NCBI RefSeq assembly: GCF_033597815.2
Contig: NZ_CP166245.1
Coordinates: forward strand, 2,480,001-2,544,000
Source of the DNA: Staphylococcus sp. KG4-3
GTDB taxonomy: Bacteria; Bacillota; Bacilli; Staphylococcales; Staphylococcaceae
Direction: 5' to 3'
Length of the DNA: 64,000 nt
Shown here: positions 37,385 through 48,114 of the stretch, piece by piece
Layout of the letters: each line of letters opens with the position of its first letter
How positions within the stretch are numbered: position 1 is the first letter of the stretch
Position numbers and translations under genes: made by a program
Notes under the pieces: generated by a model
Database searches by the model: none
What the model saw: only the letters and a program-made list of their open reading frames with translations
Told to the model about the DNA's origin: nothing

Positions 37385-38806
37385 ATGAAACAAAAAATCG
37401 GTTTAATTTTGGGGCCTTTGCTTTTTCTTATTTTTTACTTTATTCCTGGAATAACAGGTTTAGATGACTCACCTAGAGCTGTACTTGCAGTTACACTATT
37501 TGTGGCAACATGGTGGATTACAGAAGCTATTCCTATACCAGCAACATCCTTAATTCCACTAATTTTACTTCCATTAACAGGAGGTACTGATGAAGTTATC
37601 GCATCAAGTGCTTATGCTGATCCTATAGTTTTTATGTATATGGGTGGGTTTATTATTGCTTTAGCCATTGAAAAATGGAACTTACACAAGCGTATTGCAA
37701 TGACCATCATTTCAATGATGGGAACAAATAGTAACCGTATCATTCTAGGTACTATGATTGCGACTGCCTTCATATCTATGTGGATTTCAAATGCGGCTAC
37801 TGCACTCATGATGTTACCTATTGCGTTAGCACTCATCAAAGAAATTAAAGAGGCACAATTTCTTAAGCCTGAGTCTGCTAGTAAATTTAGTAAATCACTC
37901 CTCCTAACTGTAGCTTATTCGGCATCTATAGGTGGACTAGCAACACTTATCGGTTCAGTACCAAACGCTGTTTTTGCAGCAATTGCATCTTCTAGCCTTG
38001 ATAGAAAAGTATCCTTTGCTCAGTGGATGATTTTTGCCTTACCACTTACTATCATATTATTAGCAATTCTTTATTTCTTACTAACGAAATGGTTATTTAG
38101 AATTGAAGATGCGGATCATATATCATCAGATTTTGCGAAGAAAGCATTGCATGATTTAGGGCCTATGTCCAAGGAAGAGAAACTCACAGGAGTTGTTTTT
38201 CTATTTGTCAGTCTTTTATGGATATTTGGCGGATTACTCCCCGGCTCATTACATATAACAGATACTAATATTGCAATGTTTGGTGCAGTATTACTATTTC
38301 TCATTCCCGCAAAATCTAAAAAAGGAGGGCTACTTATATGGGACGATATGATTAAACTCCCTTGGGGTATACTACTCTTATTCGGAGGCGGATTATCTTT
38401 AGCTGCAGCCTTTGAAGATTCAGGACTTACAAAATGGTTTGGTAGTATGATGGGAATTGTAAAACCACTACCATTAATATTAATCGTACTTGTATTAACA
38501 ACAGCTATTTTATTTTTAACAGAGGTTATGTCAAACACAGCTGTTTCTAATATGTTGATGCCAATTAGTATTGGCTTTGCAGCAGCGATTAGTCAAGATC
38601 CATTTATAATTATGGGCATCGTTGCAGTTTCATCTACATGTGCATTCATGCTGCCGATTTCAACACCACCTAATGCAGCTGTATTTAGCTCTGATGAAAT
38701 AGAGATGAAAGACATGGTACAAGCTGGTTTTATTTTAAATATTTTCGCTATCATTGTAATTTCACTCTTTACTTATTTCTGGTTACCTATAGCATTCGGA
38801 TTATAA
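37385..38806 (+). CDS. SLC13/DASS-family Na+-dicarboxylate symporter
   Basis: A 473-residue transporter of the divalent anion:Na+ symporter family with about 11 membrane segments. Both Na+-binding SNT-type motifs are visible: WISNAATALMMLP near residue 135 and TEVMSNTAVSNMLMP near residue 385. The closing ISTPPNAAVF is also family-typical. It is related to S. aureus SdcS (succinate, fumarate, malate) but shorter and diverged, so I give no symbol. GGGGG precedes the ATG. A CodY-like box upstream suggests control by nutrient supply. Confidence 0.88.
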   Translation: MKQKIGLILGPLLFLIFYFIPGITGLDDSPRAVLAVTLFVATWWITEAIPIPATSLIPLILLPLTGGTDEVIASSAYADPIVFMYMGGFIIALAIEKWNLHKRIAMTIISMMGTNSNRIILGTMIATAFISMWISNAATALMMLPIALALIKEIKEAQFLKPESASKFSKSLLLTVAYSASIGGLATLIGSVPNAVFAAIASSSLDRKVSFAQWMIFALPLTIILLAILYFLLTKWLFRIEDADHISSDFAKKALHDLGPMSKEEKLTGVVFLFVSLLWIFGGLLPGSLHITDTNIAMFGAVLLFLIPAKSKKGGLLIWDDMIKLPWGILLLFGGGLSLAAAFEDSGLTKWFGSMMGIVKPLPLILIVLVLTTAILFLTEVMSNTAVSNMLMPISIGFAAAISQDPFIIMGIVAVSSTCAFMLPISTPPNAAVFSSDEIEMKDMVQAGFILNIFAIIVISLFTYFWLPIAFGL

Positions 38807-38941
38807 AAAATAATTTAACACAATTGTTTAATATACAATATACAACTTATGTATGATACACTTTCTATACTATGGACGCATGTTTTACTAGAAAAAATAC
38901 TGTAAAATAACGTTATAAACTTATAGAAGGAGTCAATAATT

Positions 38942-39148
38942 ATGAAATTCTTATTTAAAGGAGCGATAGCAATTGTCTTAATACTTGGTATAGTGAAAAC
39001 ATTCGAGGAACACGATATTGTTTCAGAAGCGACAAACTACTATAACCAATTTAAAAGCGGTGAAATAGTACAAACTATTGAAAACATTAATTTTGACGGC
39101 TTAAAAAATTTAGATTTCAATGATCTGAAACCTTCAGATTTCTTCTAA
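38942..39148 (+). CDS. Small membrane-anchored or secreted protein, 68 residues
   Basis: Not recognised. It starts MKFLFKGAIAIVLILGIVKT, a single hydrophobic helix or uncleaved signal. An acidic tail follows with repeated Asn-Leu/Phe-Asp units (NFDGLKNLDFNDLKPSDFF). AAGGAG lies 9 nt before the ATG, and the gene has its own 130-bp upstream region and a downstream terminator. So it is probably a real gene, of unknown function. Confidence 0.65.
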   Translation: MKFLFKGAIAIVLILGIVKTFEEHDIVSEATNYYNQFKSGEIVQTIENINFDGLKNLDFNDLKPSDFF

Positions 39149-39230
39149 CGTTTATACACTTTCTTCTAGATAAAATAACCTACAATTGACATTAATTGTC
39201 TAAACTAAAATTTCCAAGACAACCTTCAAA

Positions 39231-39275
39231 CATAAAAGTAACGAGACAGCTAAAAAACTGTCTCGTTACTTTTTA
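39231..39275. terminator. Bidirectional terminator between the small protein and SDR genes
   Basis: AAAAGTAACGAGACAG pairs exactly with CTGTCTCGTTACTTTT, with an 8-nt loop and U-runs on both strands. Confidence 0.9.
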
Positions 39276-39298
39276 TTTATATTTTTTTAATTTTTATA

Positions 39299-40168
39299 TT
39301 ATGATGTTATATAATCTCCGCCATTTACATGTATAACTTGACCAGTGATATAAGAACTATCTGCATATGATGCTAAGAAAACATAAGAAGGTGCAAGTTC
39401 TGCTGGTTGCCCTCTTCTTCCCATTGGCGTATCTCCACCTTGATTCTCAACTTTATCTTCTGAAAAAGTAGCTGGAATTAGTGGTGTATAAATAGGCCCT
39501 GGTGCAACAGCATTTACTCGAACTCCTTGACCAATTAAAGATGACGCTAATGAACGTGTAAAGGCAACTATTGCACCTTTTGTAGCAGAATAATCAATCA
39601 GATGAGCTGATCCTCTATAAGCAGTTACACTAGTAGTATTAATAATTGCATCGCCATCTGTCAAGTGTGGTGCTGCAGCTTGCGATAAGAACATCATGCC
39701 AAAAATATTCGTTTCAAACGTTTCTTTAATCTGTTCTGGTGAAACATCTTCAAAGCTATCCTGAGGGAATTGTACCCCTCCATTATTAACTAATATATTC
39801 AATCCACCAAAATCTTTAACGACCTTTTCAATTAAATTTTTTGATGCGTCGACACTTTTTAAGTCATGCGCATATGCTTTTGCATTGACGCCTAGTGAAG
39901 TTAATTGCTCTACTACCGCTTCAGCATCTTCGTGTTCATCGTAATAACCAATCGCCACATCTGCCCCTTCTTTAGCATACAATACCGCCACAGACCGGCC
40001 AATCCCTGAATCTCCCCCAGTTACCAATGCAATTTTACCTTGGAGTTTACCACCACTTTTGTAATCTTCCATTTCAGTAATAGGCTGGGGATTCATATCT
40101 TTTTGTATGCCTGGCTGTCTATCTTGCGTATATCCTTTAATTTCTTTATGGAATTCAGTTAAATTCAT
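39299..40168 (-). CDS. General-stress SDR oxidoreductase (YhdF/YdaD-like)
   Basis: A 289-residue short-chain dehydrogenase. The nucleotide motif TGGDSGIG is at 50-57, NNGG follows in ILVNNGGVQF, and the catalytic triad is Ser 180, Tyr 193 and Lys 197 (YSATK). The extra N-terminal 45 residues with QPGIQKDMNPQP are typical of the B. subtilis YhdF/YdaD stress group. The physiological substrate is unknown. GGAGG precedes the ATG. A candidate sigma-B promoter lies 40-60 bp upstream. Confidence 0.88.
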   Translation of the reverse strand: MNLTEFHKEIKGYTQDRQPGIQKDMNPQPITEMEDYKSGGKLQGKIALVTGGDSGIGRSVAVLYAKEGADVAIGYYDEHEDAEAVVEQLTSLGVNAKAYAHDLKSVDASKNLIEKVVKDFGGLNILVNNGGVQFPQDSFEDVSPEQIKETFETNIFGMMFLSQAAAPHLTDGDAIINTTSVTAYRGSAHLIDYSATKGAIVAFTRSLASSLIGQGVRVNAVAPGPIYTPLIPATFSEDKVENQGGDTPMGRRGQPAELAPSYVFLASYADSSYITGQVIHVNGGDYITS

Positions 40169-40204
40169 ATGTTATATACCTCCATTTTACCCTTTTACTG
40201 CCAA

Positions 40205-40229
40205 ATACCACTTTAAATAGGATTCAAAC
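40205..40229 (-). promoter_or_regulatory. Candidate sigma-B promoter of the SDR gene
   Basis: On the minus strand: GTTTGA, 13-bp spacer, TGGTAT. This is one mismatch in each box from GTTTWW and GGGTAT. It fits the stress-type family of the gene. Confidence 0.5.
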
Positions 40230-40271
40230 ATGTTAAATGAATATTCAATAGCAAACAACTTAATAACAATA

Positions 40272-40310
40272 CAAAAAACCTTTGAGAAATAAAAAAATTC
40301 CTCAAAGGCT
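40272..40310 (-). terminator. Terminator of the vraDE operon
   Basis: CCTTTGAG and CTCAAAGG form the stem, and six U follow on the minus strand. No gene is seen in the rest of 40230-40478. Confidence 0.8.
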
Positions 40311-40478
40311 TATATGATATAAACAACATCCAATTAGTTAAGCAAACATCTTTGCTCATCACTTATATATACTTTGCACTAAATATATTTTTATAAATTT
40401 ACTTAACATTGAGAAGCTCACTTTCATCTATAACTGTTAATTTTCTATCTTATTTTAAATTACTCCTAGGACTTTCCT

Positions 40479-42374
40479 TTAAATCGAATGCTTAACAATT
40501 CTACTTGAATGTACAAATGCCATAATTGCAAAAATACAATACACAACAGAATAAGTACCCATAACAATATAAACTGGTAACATACTATTACCACCCATAA
40601 GTAATATAAATGCTTTTGCTGCAAAATAGGCATGCAGTAAGGATACAATAAGAGGTAAACCAAAGTTAAACGTCACTTTTAAAGCTAGCCCTTTTAACAT
40701 ATCGTGATGTGTATAGCCAATCTTACGTAAAATAACAAAATTAGGTATTTCATCTTCAGTTTCGTCCATCTGTTTAATGTAGATTATACAACCTGCTGCG
40801 ACTAAAAAGGCTAACCCTAAAAACGATGTAACAAATAATAGAATACCTATAGAATCATCCATCGATTGACGTACCATTTTTTGCGATTCCGTATTTGGCG
40901 ACACTGATTTAGCAATTTTGTTTGCTTCCTTCCAATCACTTTGCTTTTTCAAATTATAACCAAATTGTTTACGTATTTCGGCAGAATTTTGTTTTAAATT
41001 ATTATACTTATCATCACTAACTAATAACACTGGACCACCAAAACTTATCACACTCATAAAGTTAACGTCTTTTTCTGAGCCAATGACTTTAAACGTTTCT
41101 TGGGAATGGTTTTCTAACACAATCTCACCTTTTTCATTGTGCTGAACGAGCCCTCCAGTGGTTCCCATATTAACTACTTTTGCACGATTACCAGTCACTT
41201 GCTTATCATTGAAAATTTTGTTACTTGTAATTAACATTGAATCAGGTTTAAACATATTTGGATTTCCAGTCTCTTTAAAAAATGTATCTTTCGACATTTT
41301 CACTTCAGAAACCTCTTTATACTTTTTATCAAAACCAATATGCGCTTCTTTCATTTTACTTTCAAATGACTCTGCTTGTTTATTATCAATAAAATTAAAA
41401 TCTTGAGGTGATGTCATGGCAACATTATCCTCAATAGTTGATTTACTAATAGCACCAAAACAAAGAACAGTCACCGTTACTGCCGATATAGTTGCAATTA
41501 TTGATAACGACAAAGCGTTTTTCTTCATTCTATGCATGATCGAAGATGTAAATACAACATCAGTTATAGACACTTTGCCACGTTTCGCATTTTTTATCAT
41601 TTTAAAAATAACAGATACGGAACTTCTGAAGAACAAATAAGCACCTACTACTGTTAAAAGCAATATAATAAAAGGTGTAAACATCATTCCATTCGAGAAT
41701 TTCCCAAACATTTCTGTGGACATATAATAACCAAATACAATCATCACAATTCCTAAGAGGCCTGCACAAATCTCTACTATTGAGATAGTATTCTTTGATA
41801 CTTCTGATTTTGTACTATCATTCATCATTGATAAAATACTACGTCTGCGCAAGAAAATATAACTTTGTATAATAATTAGTAGCATGGATATAAAGATTAA
41901 TAAACTTGTTTGAAATACTGCAGCAAATTGGAAAGTTAAAGCTACACTTGTACTAATATGCAAAACTTTTAGCACAACCATAAGTAATAGCTTAGACCCA
42001 AACACCCCTACTATGACACCAATGATACCAGTTACTAAAAACATAGCAATTTGTTCAATTATAAGCATACGTAATATATTCGACTTAGTTAGTCCAATCA
42101 ATTGAAACAAAGCAAATTCACGTGTACGCCTCTTTATAAACAATTGATTTGCATACATTAAAAATACAATGATGATAAAAAATAAGAAATATGATCCAAC
42201 ATCTGAGCCCTTTCTTATAATTGCCATTGAATTTTCATTATTAATACTCTCTGTATATTTTAAAGTTACGAAACTAAAATATAATACGATACTTACAATC
42301 AATGAAAAAATATACATCGCATAGTGACGCAAATTCTGTTTTAAATTCTTAAGCACAATTTGATTAAAACTCAT
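40479..42374 (-). CDS. vraE: VraE, peptide-resistance ABC transporter permease
   Basis: A 631-residue permease of the BceB/VraE type with ten membrane segments, FtsX-like domains and a large extracellular loop (about 300-500) that contacts the peptide antibiotic. Family stretches are [22 protein letters not shown] and [22 protein letters not shown]. It works with VraD to give resistance to bacitracin, nisin and related peptides. The ATG at 42374 ([13 protein letters not shown]) matches S. aureus VraE. It overlaps the end of vraD by 11 bp. Confidence 0.93.
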   Translation of the reverse strand: MSFNQIVLKNLKQNLRHYAMYIFSLIVSIVLYFSFVTLKYTESINNENSMAIIRKGSDVGSYFLFFIIIVFLMYANQLFIKRRTREFALFQLIGLTKSNILRMLIIEQIAMFLVTGIIGVIVGVFGSKLLLMVVLKVLHISTSVALTFQFAAVFQTSLLIFISMLLIIIQSYIFLRRRSILSMMNDSTKSEVSKNTISIVEICAGLLGIVMIVFGYYMSTEMFGKFSNGMMFTPFIILLLTVVGAYLFFRSSVSVIFKMIKNAKRGKVSITDVVFTSSIMHRMKKNALSLSIIATISAVTVTVLCFGAISKSTIEDNVAMTSPQDFNFIDNKQAESFESKMKEAHIGFDKKYKEVSEVKMSKDTFFKETGNPNMFKPDSMLITSNKIFNDKQVTGNRAKVVNMGTTGGLVQHNEKGEIVLENHSQETFKVIGSEKDVNFMSVISFGGPVLLVSDDKYNNLKQNSAEIRKQFGYNLKKQSDWKEANKIAKSVSPNTESQKMVRQSMDDSIGILLFVTSFLGLAFLVAAGCIIYIKQMDETEDEIPNFVILRKIGYTHHDMLKGLALKVTFNFGLPLIVSLLHAYFAAKAFILLMGGNSMLPVYIVMGTYSVVYCIFAIMAFVHSSRIVKHSI

Positions 42375-43125
42375 GTGCGACACCGCCTAATGCCGTCTGC
42401 ATATGAATAATATTTTTGTAAAAGGCTTGATTTGAATCATCACCTTGGTACACTTCAGAGTGAATGTTACCATCTTTTAACATGATTACTCTATTTGAAT
42501 AACTTGCTGCGACAGGATCGTGTGTAACCATAACAATCGTTGCTTCTAAATTTTCATTTAAATCTTCTAAGCGATTCAACAAATCTTGGGCACTTTTAGA
42601 ATCTAATGCACCAGTAGGCTCATCTGCAAATATAATAGCCGGTTTATGAACAGACGCACGCGCTGCAGCAGTACGTTGTTGTTGTCCTCCAGATATTTCA
42701 TTAGGATATTTATGACCTAAATCTTGAATTCCTAAAGCTTTAGTAACTTCACTGTAATTTTTCTCTTTCTCTGTTTTAGACATTTTTTGAATAGAAAGTG
42801 GTAACATAATATTTTCTTTAACTGTAAGTGTATTTAACACACTATAATTTTGAAAAATAAAACCCACTTCTTGTTTTCTAAAATCAGCTAATGCTTTATT
42901 ACTCATTTTATTTATTTTATTGCCATTGATTTCGACTGTACCACTTGTAATATAATCAATTGAACTCAATACGTTTAGCAATGTTGTTTTTCCTGATCCA
43001 GATGGTCCCATTATCGTAACAAACTCGCCTTTTTCTATAGAAAAATCAAGGCCTTTAAGCACTTCTTGTTGTCTATGTCTGTTGCCATAGCTTTTAGTGA
43101 GCCCTTCTACTTTTAGTATAGGCAT
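42364..43125 (-). CDS. vraD: VraD, peptide-resistance ABC transporter ATPase
   Basis: A 253-residue ATP-binding subunit. Walker A is GPSGSGKT (40-47), the Q-loop is in [11 protein letters not shown], the signature is ISGGQQQRT and Walker B is IIFADEPTG. The ATG at 43125 ([11 protein letters not shown]) has AAGGAG 8 nt upstream. A GTG nine bases earlier is too close to that site. It pairs with VraE. In S. aureus the BraRS two-component system switches the operon on. A matching operator lies at 43217-43230, and no braRS genes are in the window. Confidence 0.93.
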   Translation of the reverse strand: MPILKVEGLTKSYGNRHRQQEVLKGLDFSIEKGEFVTIMGPSGSGKTTLLNVLSSIDYITSGTVEINGNKINKMSNKALADFRKQEVGFIFQNYSVLNTLTVKENIMLPLSIQKMSKTEKEKNYSEVTKALGIQDLGHKYPNEISGGQQQRTAAARASVHKPAIIFADEPTGALDSKSAQDLLNRLEDLNENLEATIVMVTHDPVAASYSNRVIMLKDGNIHSEVYQGDDSNQAFYKNIIHMQTALGGVAHEF

Positions 43126-43216
43126 GCCATTCACTCCTTAAATAATTTATATCCTTAGTTTAACTAAGTTGCAATCTATTTTCGTTTGTTTCATCTAACA
43201 ACCTTATGCTCTAAAA

Positions 43217-43230
43217 TGACAAACTTGTCA
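43217..43230. promoter_or_regulatory. BraR/BceR-type operator upstream of vraD
   Basis: TGACA-AACT-TGTCA is a perfect dyad fitting the TNACA-N4-TGTNA pattern of BceR-like response regulators. It lies about 90 bp upstream of vraD. Confidence 0.65.
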
Positions 43231-43361
43231 CACCTTTTGAAAATCATGACTTATTTATGTCTTAGACTTTTCGTTTTATAAATACTTTTATAACTTAGGA
43301 TTAATAACTTTCACCATATGATATAATAGTCTAGTTCATTTTTAAATAAGGAGTAATATAG

Positions 43362-44813
43362 ATGTTAAATAAAATCAAACGAGAATGGCTAACTGCTCCA
43401 GGAACCAATATATTGGCTGGTATTGTCGTTGCCTTAGCATTAATTCCAGAAGCCATTTCATTTTCAATTATAGCAGGAGTAGACCCTATGGTTGGTCTAT
43501 ATTCCTCTTTTATTATTGCAGTTGTCATTTCTTTCGTAGGTGGAAGACCAGCAATGATTTCTGCAGCAACAGGATCTGTAGCTTTAGTTATTGTGCCTTT
43601 AGTACGTGATCACGGCGTCCAATATTTATTAGCAGCCACTATTTTAATGGGTGTTATTCAAATTATCTTTGGTATATTAAAAATTGGTCGTTTAATGAAG
43701 TTTATCCCCAACTCTGTCATGATTGGTTTCGTTAATGCCTTAGCAATCATGATTTTCCTAACACAAATCAAACATATTTTTGGTATATCTTTTGCTACTT
43801 ATCTATTTGTGATTATTACCTTACTGATTATCTATCTTTTACCACGTATTTTTAACAAGATACCCGCGCCATTAATTGCAATTATATTATTAACGGCAAC
43901 TTATTTAGTAACTGGTGCAAATGTAGAAACAGTTGGAGATTTAGGAGAAATTAAACGTTCGTTACCTCAATTTTTCATTCCAGATGTGCCGTTCAACTTA
44001 GAGACGTTAAAAATCATTTTCCCATATGCATTATCTATGGCAATTGTTGGACTTGTAGAAAGCTTGCTTACAGCTCGAATTGTTGATCAAGCAACAGATA
44101 CCTATAGTAGTAAAAACCAAGAATCTCGCGGCCAAGGAATTGCCAATGTCATCACAGGTTTCTTTGGTGCCATGGGTGGCTGTGCGATGATCGGTCAATC
44201 TGTAATCAATGTCCGTTCAGGCGCTACGACACGTCTATCTACCTTTACTGCTGGTGTATTCTTAATTATTTTAATCATCGTATTTGGCGATTGGGTCGTT
44301 GAAATTCCTATGCCGATTCTAGCAGCTATTATGGTTATGGTTTCTGTAGGAACTTTTAATTGGCGTTCATTTAAATTTATTAAAAAAGCACCCCGTACAG
44401 ATGCACTTGTGATGATTCTCACTGTAACTATCGTATTAATTACAAGTAATTTAGCACTGGGAGTAATCATTGGTGTAATTGTAAGCGCCTTGTCCTTTGC
44501 TACCAAAATTTCAAATGTTTCCGTACAATATGAAGAAAGTAATCATGCCATTCATTATAATATCAAAGGACAAATCTTTTTTGTTTCTATAGATTCATTA
44601 ATGAACCAACTAAATTTAGAATTACGTGACAAAACCATCTATTTAAACTTTAAAGAAGCACATTTATGGGATGATTCGGCAGTTAATGCCATAGACACAC
44701 TAATTGAAAATTATCATAAAAAGAATAACAAAATTTATGTCCAATATCTAAATAAAGATAGTCGTAAAATTGTTAACGAATTAAGTAAAGTAAATCAGCA
44801 GCACCTTTTATAA
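43362..44813 (+). CDS. SulP-family anion transporter with STAS domain
   Basis: A 483-residue secondary transporter for sulfate, bicarbonate or other inorganic anions. About 11-12 membrane segments (residues 15-385) are followed by a cytoplasmic STAS domain (about 390-483), seen in YNIKGQIFFVSIDSLMNQ and LNFKEAHLWDDSAVNAIDTL. The N-terminal GTNILAGIVVALALIPEAIS is the SulP signature region. The substrate cannot be told from sequence. AAGGAG precedes the ATG. It is divergent from vraD. Confidence 0.88.
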   Translation: MLNKIKREWLTAPGTNILAGIVVALALIPEAISFSIIAGVDPMVGLYSSFIIAVVISFVGGRPAMISAATGSVALVIVPLVRDHGVQYLLAATILMGVIQIIFGILKIGRLMKFIPNSVMIGFVNALAIMIFLTQIKHIFGISFATYLFVIITLLIIYLLPRIFNKIPAPLIAIILLTATYLVTGANVETVGDLGEIKRSLPQFFIPDVPFNLETLKIIFPYALSMAIVGLVESLLTARIVDQATDTYSSKNQESRGQGIANVITGFFGAMGGCAMIGQSVINVRSGATTRLSTFTAGVFLIILIIVFGDWVVEIPMPILAAIMVMVSVGTFNWRSFKFIKKAPRTDALVMILTVTIVLITSNLALGVIIGVIVSALSFATKISNVSVQYEESNHAIHYNIKGQIFFVSIDSLMNQLNLELRDKTIYLNFKEAHLWDDSAVNAIDTLIENYHKKNNKIYVQYLNKDSRKIVNELSKVNQQHLL

Positions 44814-45010
44814 AAACAAGTTAATTCGCACAGATTAACAAATAATAAATCAATTTTGCTGTCGTATTCATTAAATTTCAACAAAACTAAACTATAGTAT
44901 GAATAAAATGCAATATTCTTATATTTAATTTGTTTATTATTGATCATTCTTACAAACAAAATGTATAAATCTAAGATACCACCATCAATAAATTATTATC
45001 GGAATACCTT

Positions 45011-45075
45011 GAGGGACAAGAAATACAAAGTCAATTTGCAAATTTTGATTTTGTATTTCTTGTCCCTCCTTTTTT
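45011..45075 (+). terminator. Terminator of the sulP gene
   Basis: GAGGGACAAGAAATACAAA pairs exactly with TTTGTATTTCTTGTCCCTC and is followed by a T7 run. No gene is seen in the 190 bp before it. Confidence 0.9.
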
Positions 45076-45087
45076 AAAACAATAACA

Positions 45088-45116
45088 TTGACAACTATAC
45101 CTACTAGGGGTATATT
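45088..45116 (+). promoter_or_regulatory. copAZ promoter: Sigma-A promoter of copAZ with embedded CsoR operator
   Basis: -35 TTGACA, 17-bp spacer, -10 TATATT. The dyad ATACC-N7-GGTAT (45097-45113) overlaps the spacer and -10. This is the form of CsoR copper-repressor operators, so apo-CsoR would block polymerase and Cu(I) would release it. csoR is not in the window. Confidence 0.75.
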
Positions 45117-45177
45117 TGTGGTATGAAAGGTCTAATGTTATAGATACTTATTTACAAACTGAAAGGAGGCCGCTTTA

Positions 45178-47562
45178 ATGAGTGAACAGAAAAAAACTAC
45201 TTTCAACATCACAGGCATGACATGTGCATCTTGCGCCAACCGTATAGAGAAAAATTTAAATAAAATGGATGAAGTTGAAGCTAATGTTAACGTTACAACT
45301 GAAAAAGCCACAATAAGCTATAATCCTAGTTCAACTTCTACTACTGATCTTTACAATACAATAGAAAAAACAGGATACGGTGTATTAAATGAAAAAATTG
45401 ACTTAGACGTTACAGGCATGACATGTGCAGCGTGTTCTAACCGTATTGAAAAGGTACTGAATCGTACTGATGGTGTAGAGGAAGCAAACGTTAACCTTAC
45501 AACGGAAAATGCTACGATTGTATATAACCCTAATTCAATTTCAGTTGATACTTTAATTCAAAAAATTCAAAAATTAGGCTATGATGCACAACTCAAAAAA
45601 GAAGCTGATGAGAAACAATCACACAAAGCAATAGAGTTAAAACATAAACTTACCAAATTAATTGTTTCGGCTATATTGGCTTTACCATTATTATTAACTA
45701 TGTTTGTACATCTATTTAATATGCATTTGCCTTCTATTTTAATGAACCCATGGTTTCAGTTTATCTTAGCAACTCCGATACAATTCATCATTGGTTGGCA
45801 ATTTTATGTTGGAGCTTATAAAAATCTTCGTAATGGTTCAGCAAATATGGATGTCCTAGTAGCATTAGGAACTAGCGCAGCCTATTTTTATAGCTTATAT
45901 GAGATGATTAAATGGCTAAATGATACAAACATTACGCCTCATTTATATTTCGAAACAAGTGCTATACTCATTACACTGATTTTATTTGGTAAATATTTGG
46001 AAGCACGTGCAAAATCACAAACAACAAATGCCTTAAGCGAATTACTAAACTTGCAAGCTAAAGAAGCACGTGTACTACGTAACAAAGAGGAATATATGAT
46101 ACCTTTAAGTGAGGTCGTAGAAGGTGATTATTTAATTATTAAACCTGGAGAGAAAATACCTGTAGACGGTATAATTCTTAAAGGGAAAACTTCTGTAGAT
46201 GAATCTATGTTAACTGGTGAATCTATACCTGTTGAAAAAGTACAAAACGATTATGTTATTGGTTCAACAATGAATCAAAATGGCGTTCTCACAATTGAAG
46301 CAACAAAAGTAGGCAAAGATACTGCACTCTCTTCTATTATTAAAGTAGTTGAAGAAGCTCAAGGTTCTAAAGCGCCTATCCAAAGACTTGCTGACATTAT
46401 ATCTGGTTATTTTGTGCCTATTGTAGTTGGGATCGCGATACTAACATTTATTATATGGATTACTTTAGTACGCCAAGGTCAATTTGAACCAGCCTTAGTA
46501 GCAGCAATTGCCGTAATGGTTATTGCTTGTCCTTGTGCACTTGGGTTAGCTACTCCTACTTCTATTATGGTAGGTACTGGAAAAGCTGCCGAGAACGGTA
46601 TTTTATTTAAAGGTGGCGAACATATTGAACGTGCGCATCAAATCGATACCGTTGTCTTAGACAAGACGGGAACAATCACACACGGAACACCTGTAGTCAC
46701 TGACTTTGATGGCGATAATGAAGCATTACAATTATTAGCTAGCGCTGAAAAAGCTTCTGAACATTCACTCGCAGAAGCTATCGTAAATTATGCAAAAGCA
46801 GAACAAGTTAATTTATTAGAAGTTCATGACTTCGAAGCTGTACCTGGACGCGGCATCAAAGCTACGATTGATGGAAAATCTTTATTAGTAGGTAATCGTA
46901 AATTCTTAGAAGATTATCAAGTAACCATTAGTAGTTCTGAACTACAATTATCCAAGTTTGAACAATCAGGTAAGACGGCTATGTTGATAGCGATTGATCA
47001 AAAATTACGTGGTACAATCGCAGTAGCTGATACTGTCAAAGATTCTACCAATAAAGCAATCCAACAGTTACATGATTTAAATATCGAAGTCGTCATGTTG
47101 ACTGGGGATAACCAACGTACAGCAGAAGCCATTGCTTCACAAGTTGGTATAGATATAGTCATTGCACAAGTGTTACCAGAAGAAAAAGCGGCTAAAATAA
47201 AATCATTACAAGCTAATAATAAGACAGTAGCTATGGTTGGAGACGGCGTAAATGATGCACCAGCTTTAGTCCAAGCAGATATTGGTATTGCTATCGGTAC
47301 AGGAACAGAAGTGGCTATAGAAGCTGCTGATATTACCATTCTTGGTGGCGATTTGTTACTAGTACCTAAAGCAATCACGGCTAGTAAATCGACTATACGT
47401 AATATACGTCAAAACTTATTTTGGGCATTTGGTTACAACGTTGCGGGTATTCCTATTGCTGCACTAGGGTTACTTGCACCATGGATTGCTGGTGCTGCAA
47501 TGGCTTTAAGTTCTGTAAGTGTTGTCACTAATGCACTTAGATTAAAACGCATGAAATTATAA
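45178..47562 (+). CDS. copA: Cu(I)-exporting P1B-type ATPase CopA
   Basis: A 794-residue copper exporter. Two N-terminal heavy-metal domains carry GMTCASC (about 13-19) and GMTCAAC (about 80-86). The protein has eight membrane helices, the actuator TGES motif (346-349), the metal-binding CPC (451-453) and the phosphorylated Asp in DKTGT (495). The hinge motif reads [10 protein letters not shown]. Unusually, the conserved P1B His-Pro is His-Ser (SEHSLAEA, 529-530). GAAAGGAGG precedes the ATG. It is followed 54 bp later by copZ. Confidence 0.96.
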   Translation: MSEQKKTTFNITGMTCASCANRIEKNLNKMDEVEANVNVTTEKATISYNPSSTSTTDLYNTIEKTGYGVLNEKIDLDVTGMTCAACSNRIEKVLNRTDGVEEANVNLTTENATIVYNPNSISVDTLIQKIQKLGYDAQLKKEADEKQSHKAIELKHKLTKLIVSAILALPLLLTMFVHLFNMHLPSILMNPWFQFILATPIQFIIGWQFYVGAYKNLRNGSANMDVLVALGTSAAYFYSLYEMIKWLNDTNITPHLYFETSAILITLILFGKYLEARAKSQTTNALSELLNLQAKEARVLRNKEEYMIPLSEVVEGDYLIIKPGEKIPVDGIILKGKTSVDESMLTGESIPVEKVQNDYVIGSTMNQNGVLTIEATKVGKDTALSSIIKVVEEAQGSKAPIQRLADIISGYFVPIVVGIAILTFIIWITLVRQGQFEPALVAAIAVMVIACPCALGLATPTSIMVGTGKAAENGILFKGGEHIERAHQIDTVVLDKTGTITHGTPVVTDFDGDNEALQLLASAEKASEHSLAEAIVNYAKAEQVNLLEVHDFEAVPGRGIKATIDGKSLLVGNRKFLEDYQVTISSSELQLSKFEQSGKTAMLIAIDQKLRGTIAVADTVKDSTNKAIQQLHDLNIEVVMLTGDNQRTAEAIASQVGIDIVIAQVLPEEKAAKIKSLQANNKTVAMVGDGVNDAPALVQADIGIAIGTGTEVAIEAADITILGGDLLLVPKAITASKSTIRNIRQNLFWAFGYNVAGIPIAALGLLAPWIAGAAMALSSVSVVTNALRLKRMKL

Positions 47563-47616
47563 TTAAAATTTGAGATGATTCATATGAATATCATTATTTT
47601 TAAGGAGGTGATTGAT

Positions 47617-47823
47617 ATGGCAACTGAAACAATTAAAGTAGAAGGTATGAGTTGTGAACACTGTAAACATGCAGTAGAAGATGCACTAACAAATCTAGAT
47701 GGTGTATCAACAGCTAATGTTAATCTTGAAGAAGGTAACGTTAAAGTTGATTTTGATGATAACAAAGTCACATCGCCAAACATGTACGAAGCAATAGAAG
47801 ATCAAGGTTATGACGTAAAATAA
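47617..47823 (+). CDS. copZ: Copper chaperone CopZ
   Basis: A 68-residue Atx1-like chaperone that carries Cu(I) to CopA. The metal site is GMSCEHC near residue 10 and the ferredoxin-like fold ends in DQGYDVK. I chose the ATG at 47617 (MATETIKVEG) because AAGGAGG lies upstream. The longer in-frame start is not supported. It is co-transcribed with copA. Confidence 0.95.
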   Translation: MATETIKVEGMSCEHCKHAVEDALTNLDGVSTANVNLEEGNVKVDFDDNKVTSPNMYEAIEDQGYDVK

Positions 47824-47957
47824 TATATTAAAAACACGTCAAATATAAGCGTCATCGGTAACACAATTGAATAAAATTCATAAGGTATGCTATCAAAATA
47901 AAGCGGCTAGGACATATATGATATTTCGATCTCCGCTCAGTGTGATAGCAGTTGCTG

Positions 47958-48001
47958 ATTAGAGTTGAAAAGCTTCGTCTAAAAGCTTTTTCAACTCTAA
48001 T
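47958..48001 (+). repeat. Hairpin downstream of copZ
   Basis: TTAGAGTTGAAAAGCT pairs with AGCTTTTTCAACTCTAA (one bulge). No U-run follows. A normal terminator comes 15 bp later. The stretch 47824-47957 holds nothing else I can identify. Confidence 0.6.
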
Positions 48002-48013
48002 TTGCTTTGCCAA

Positions 48014-48070
48014 GGGCAGGACAACGAAATTCTTTTTGAAAAATTAGGTTTCTGTCCCGTCCCTTTTTTT
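48014..48070 (+). terminator. Terminator of copAZ
   Basis: GGGCAGGACAACGAAA pairs imperfectly with TTTCTGTCCCGTCCC and is followed by a T7 run. Confidence 0.8.
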
Positions 48071-48114
48071 ATATTTAATATTTTACATCTTAAATATACA
48101 TAATTGCTTCCTTA

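Noticed and set aside
38116..38538. Open frame of about 140 codons opposite the SLC13 gene
   Set aside because: It is antisense to a clear transporter, with no ribosome site and no recognisable motif.
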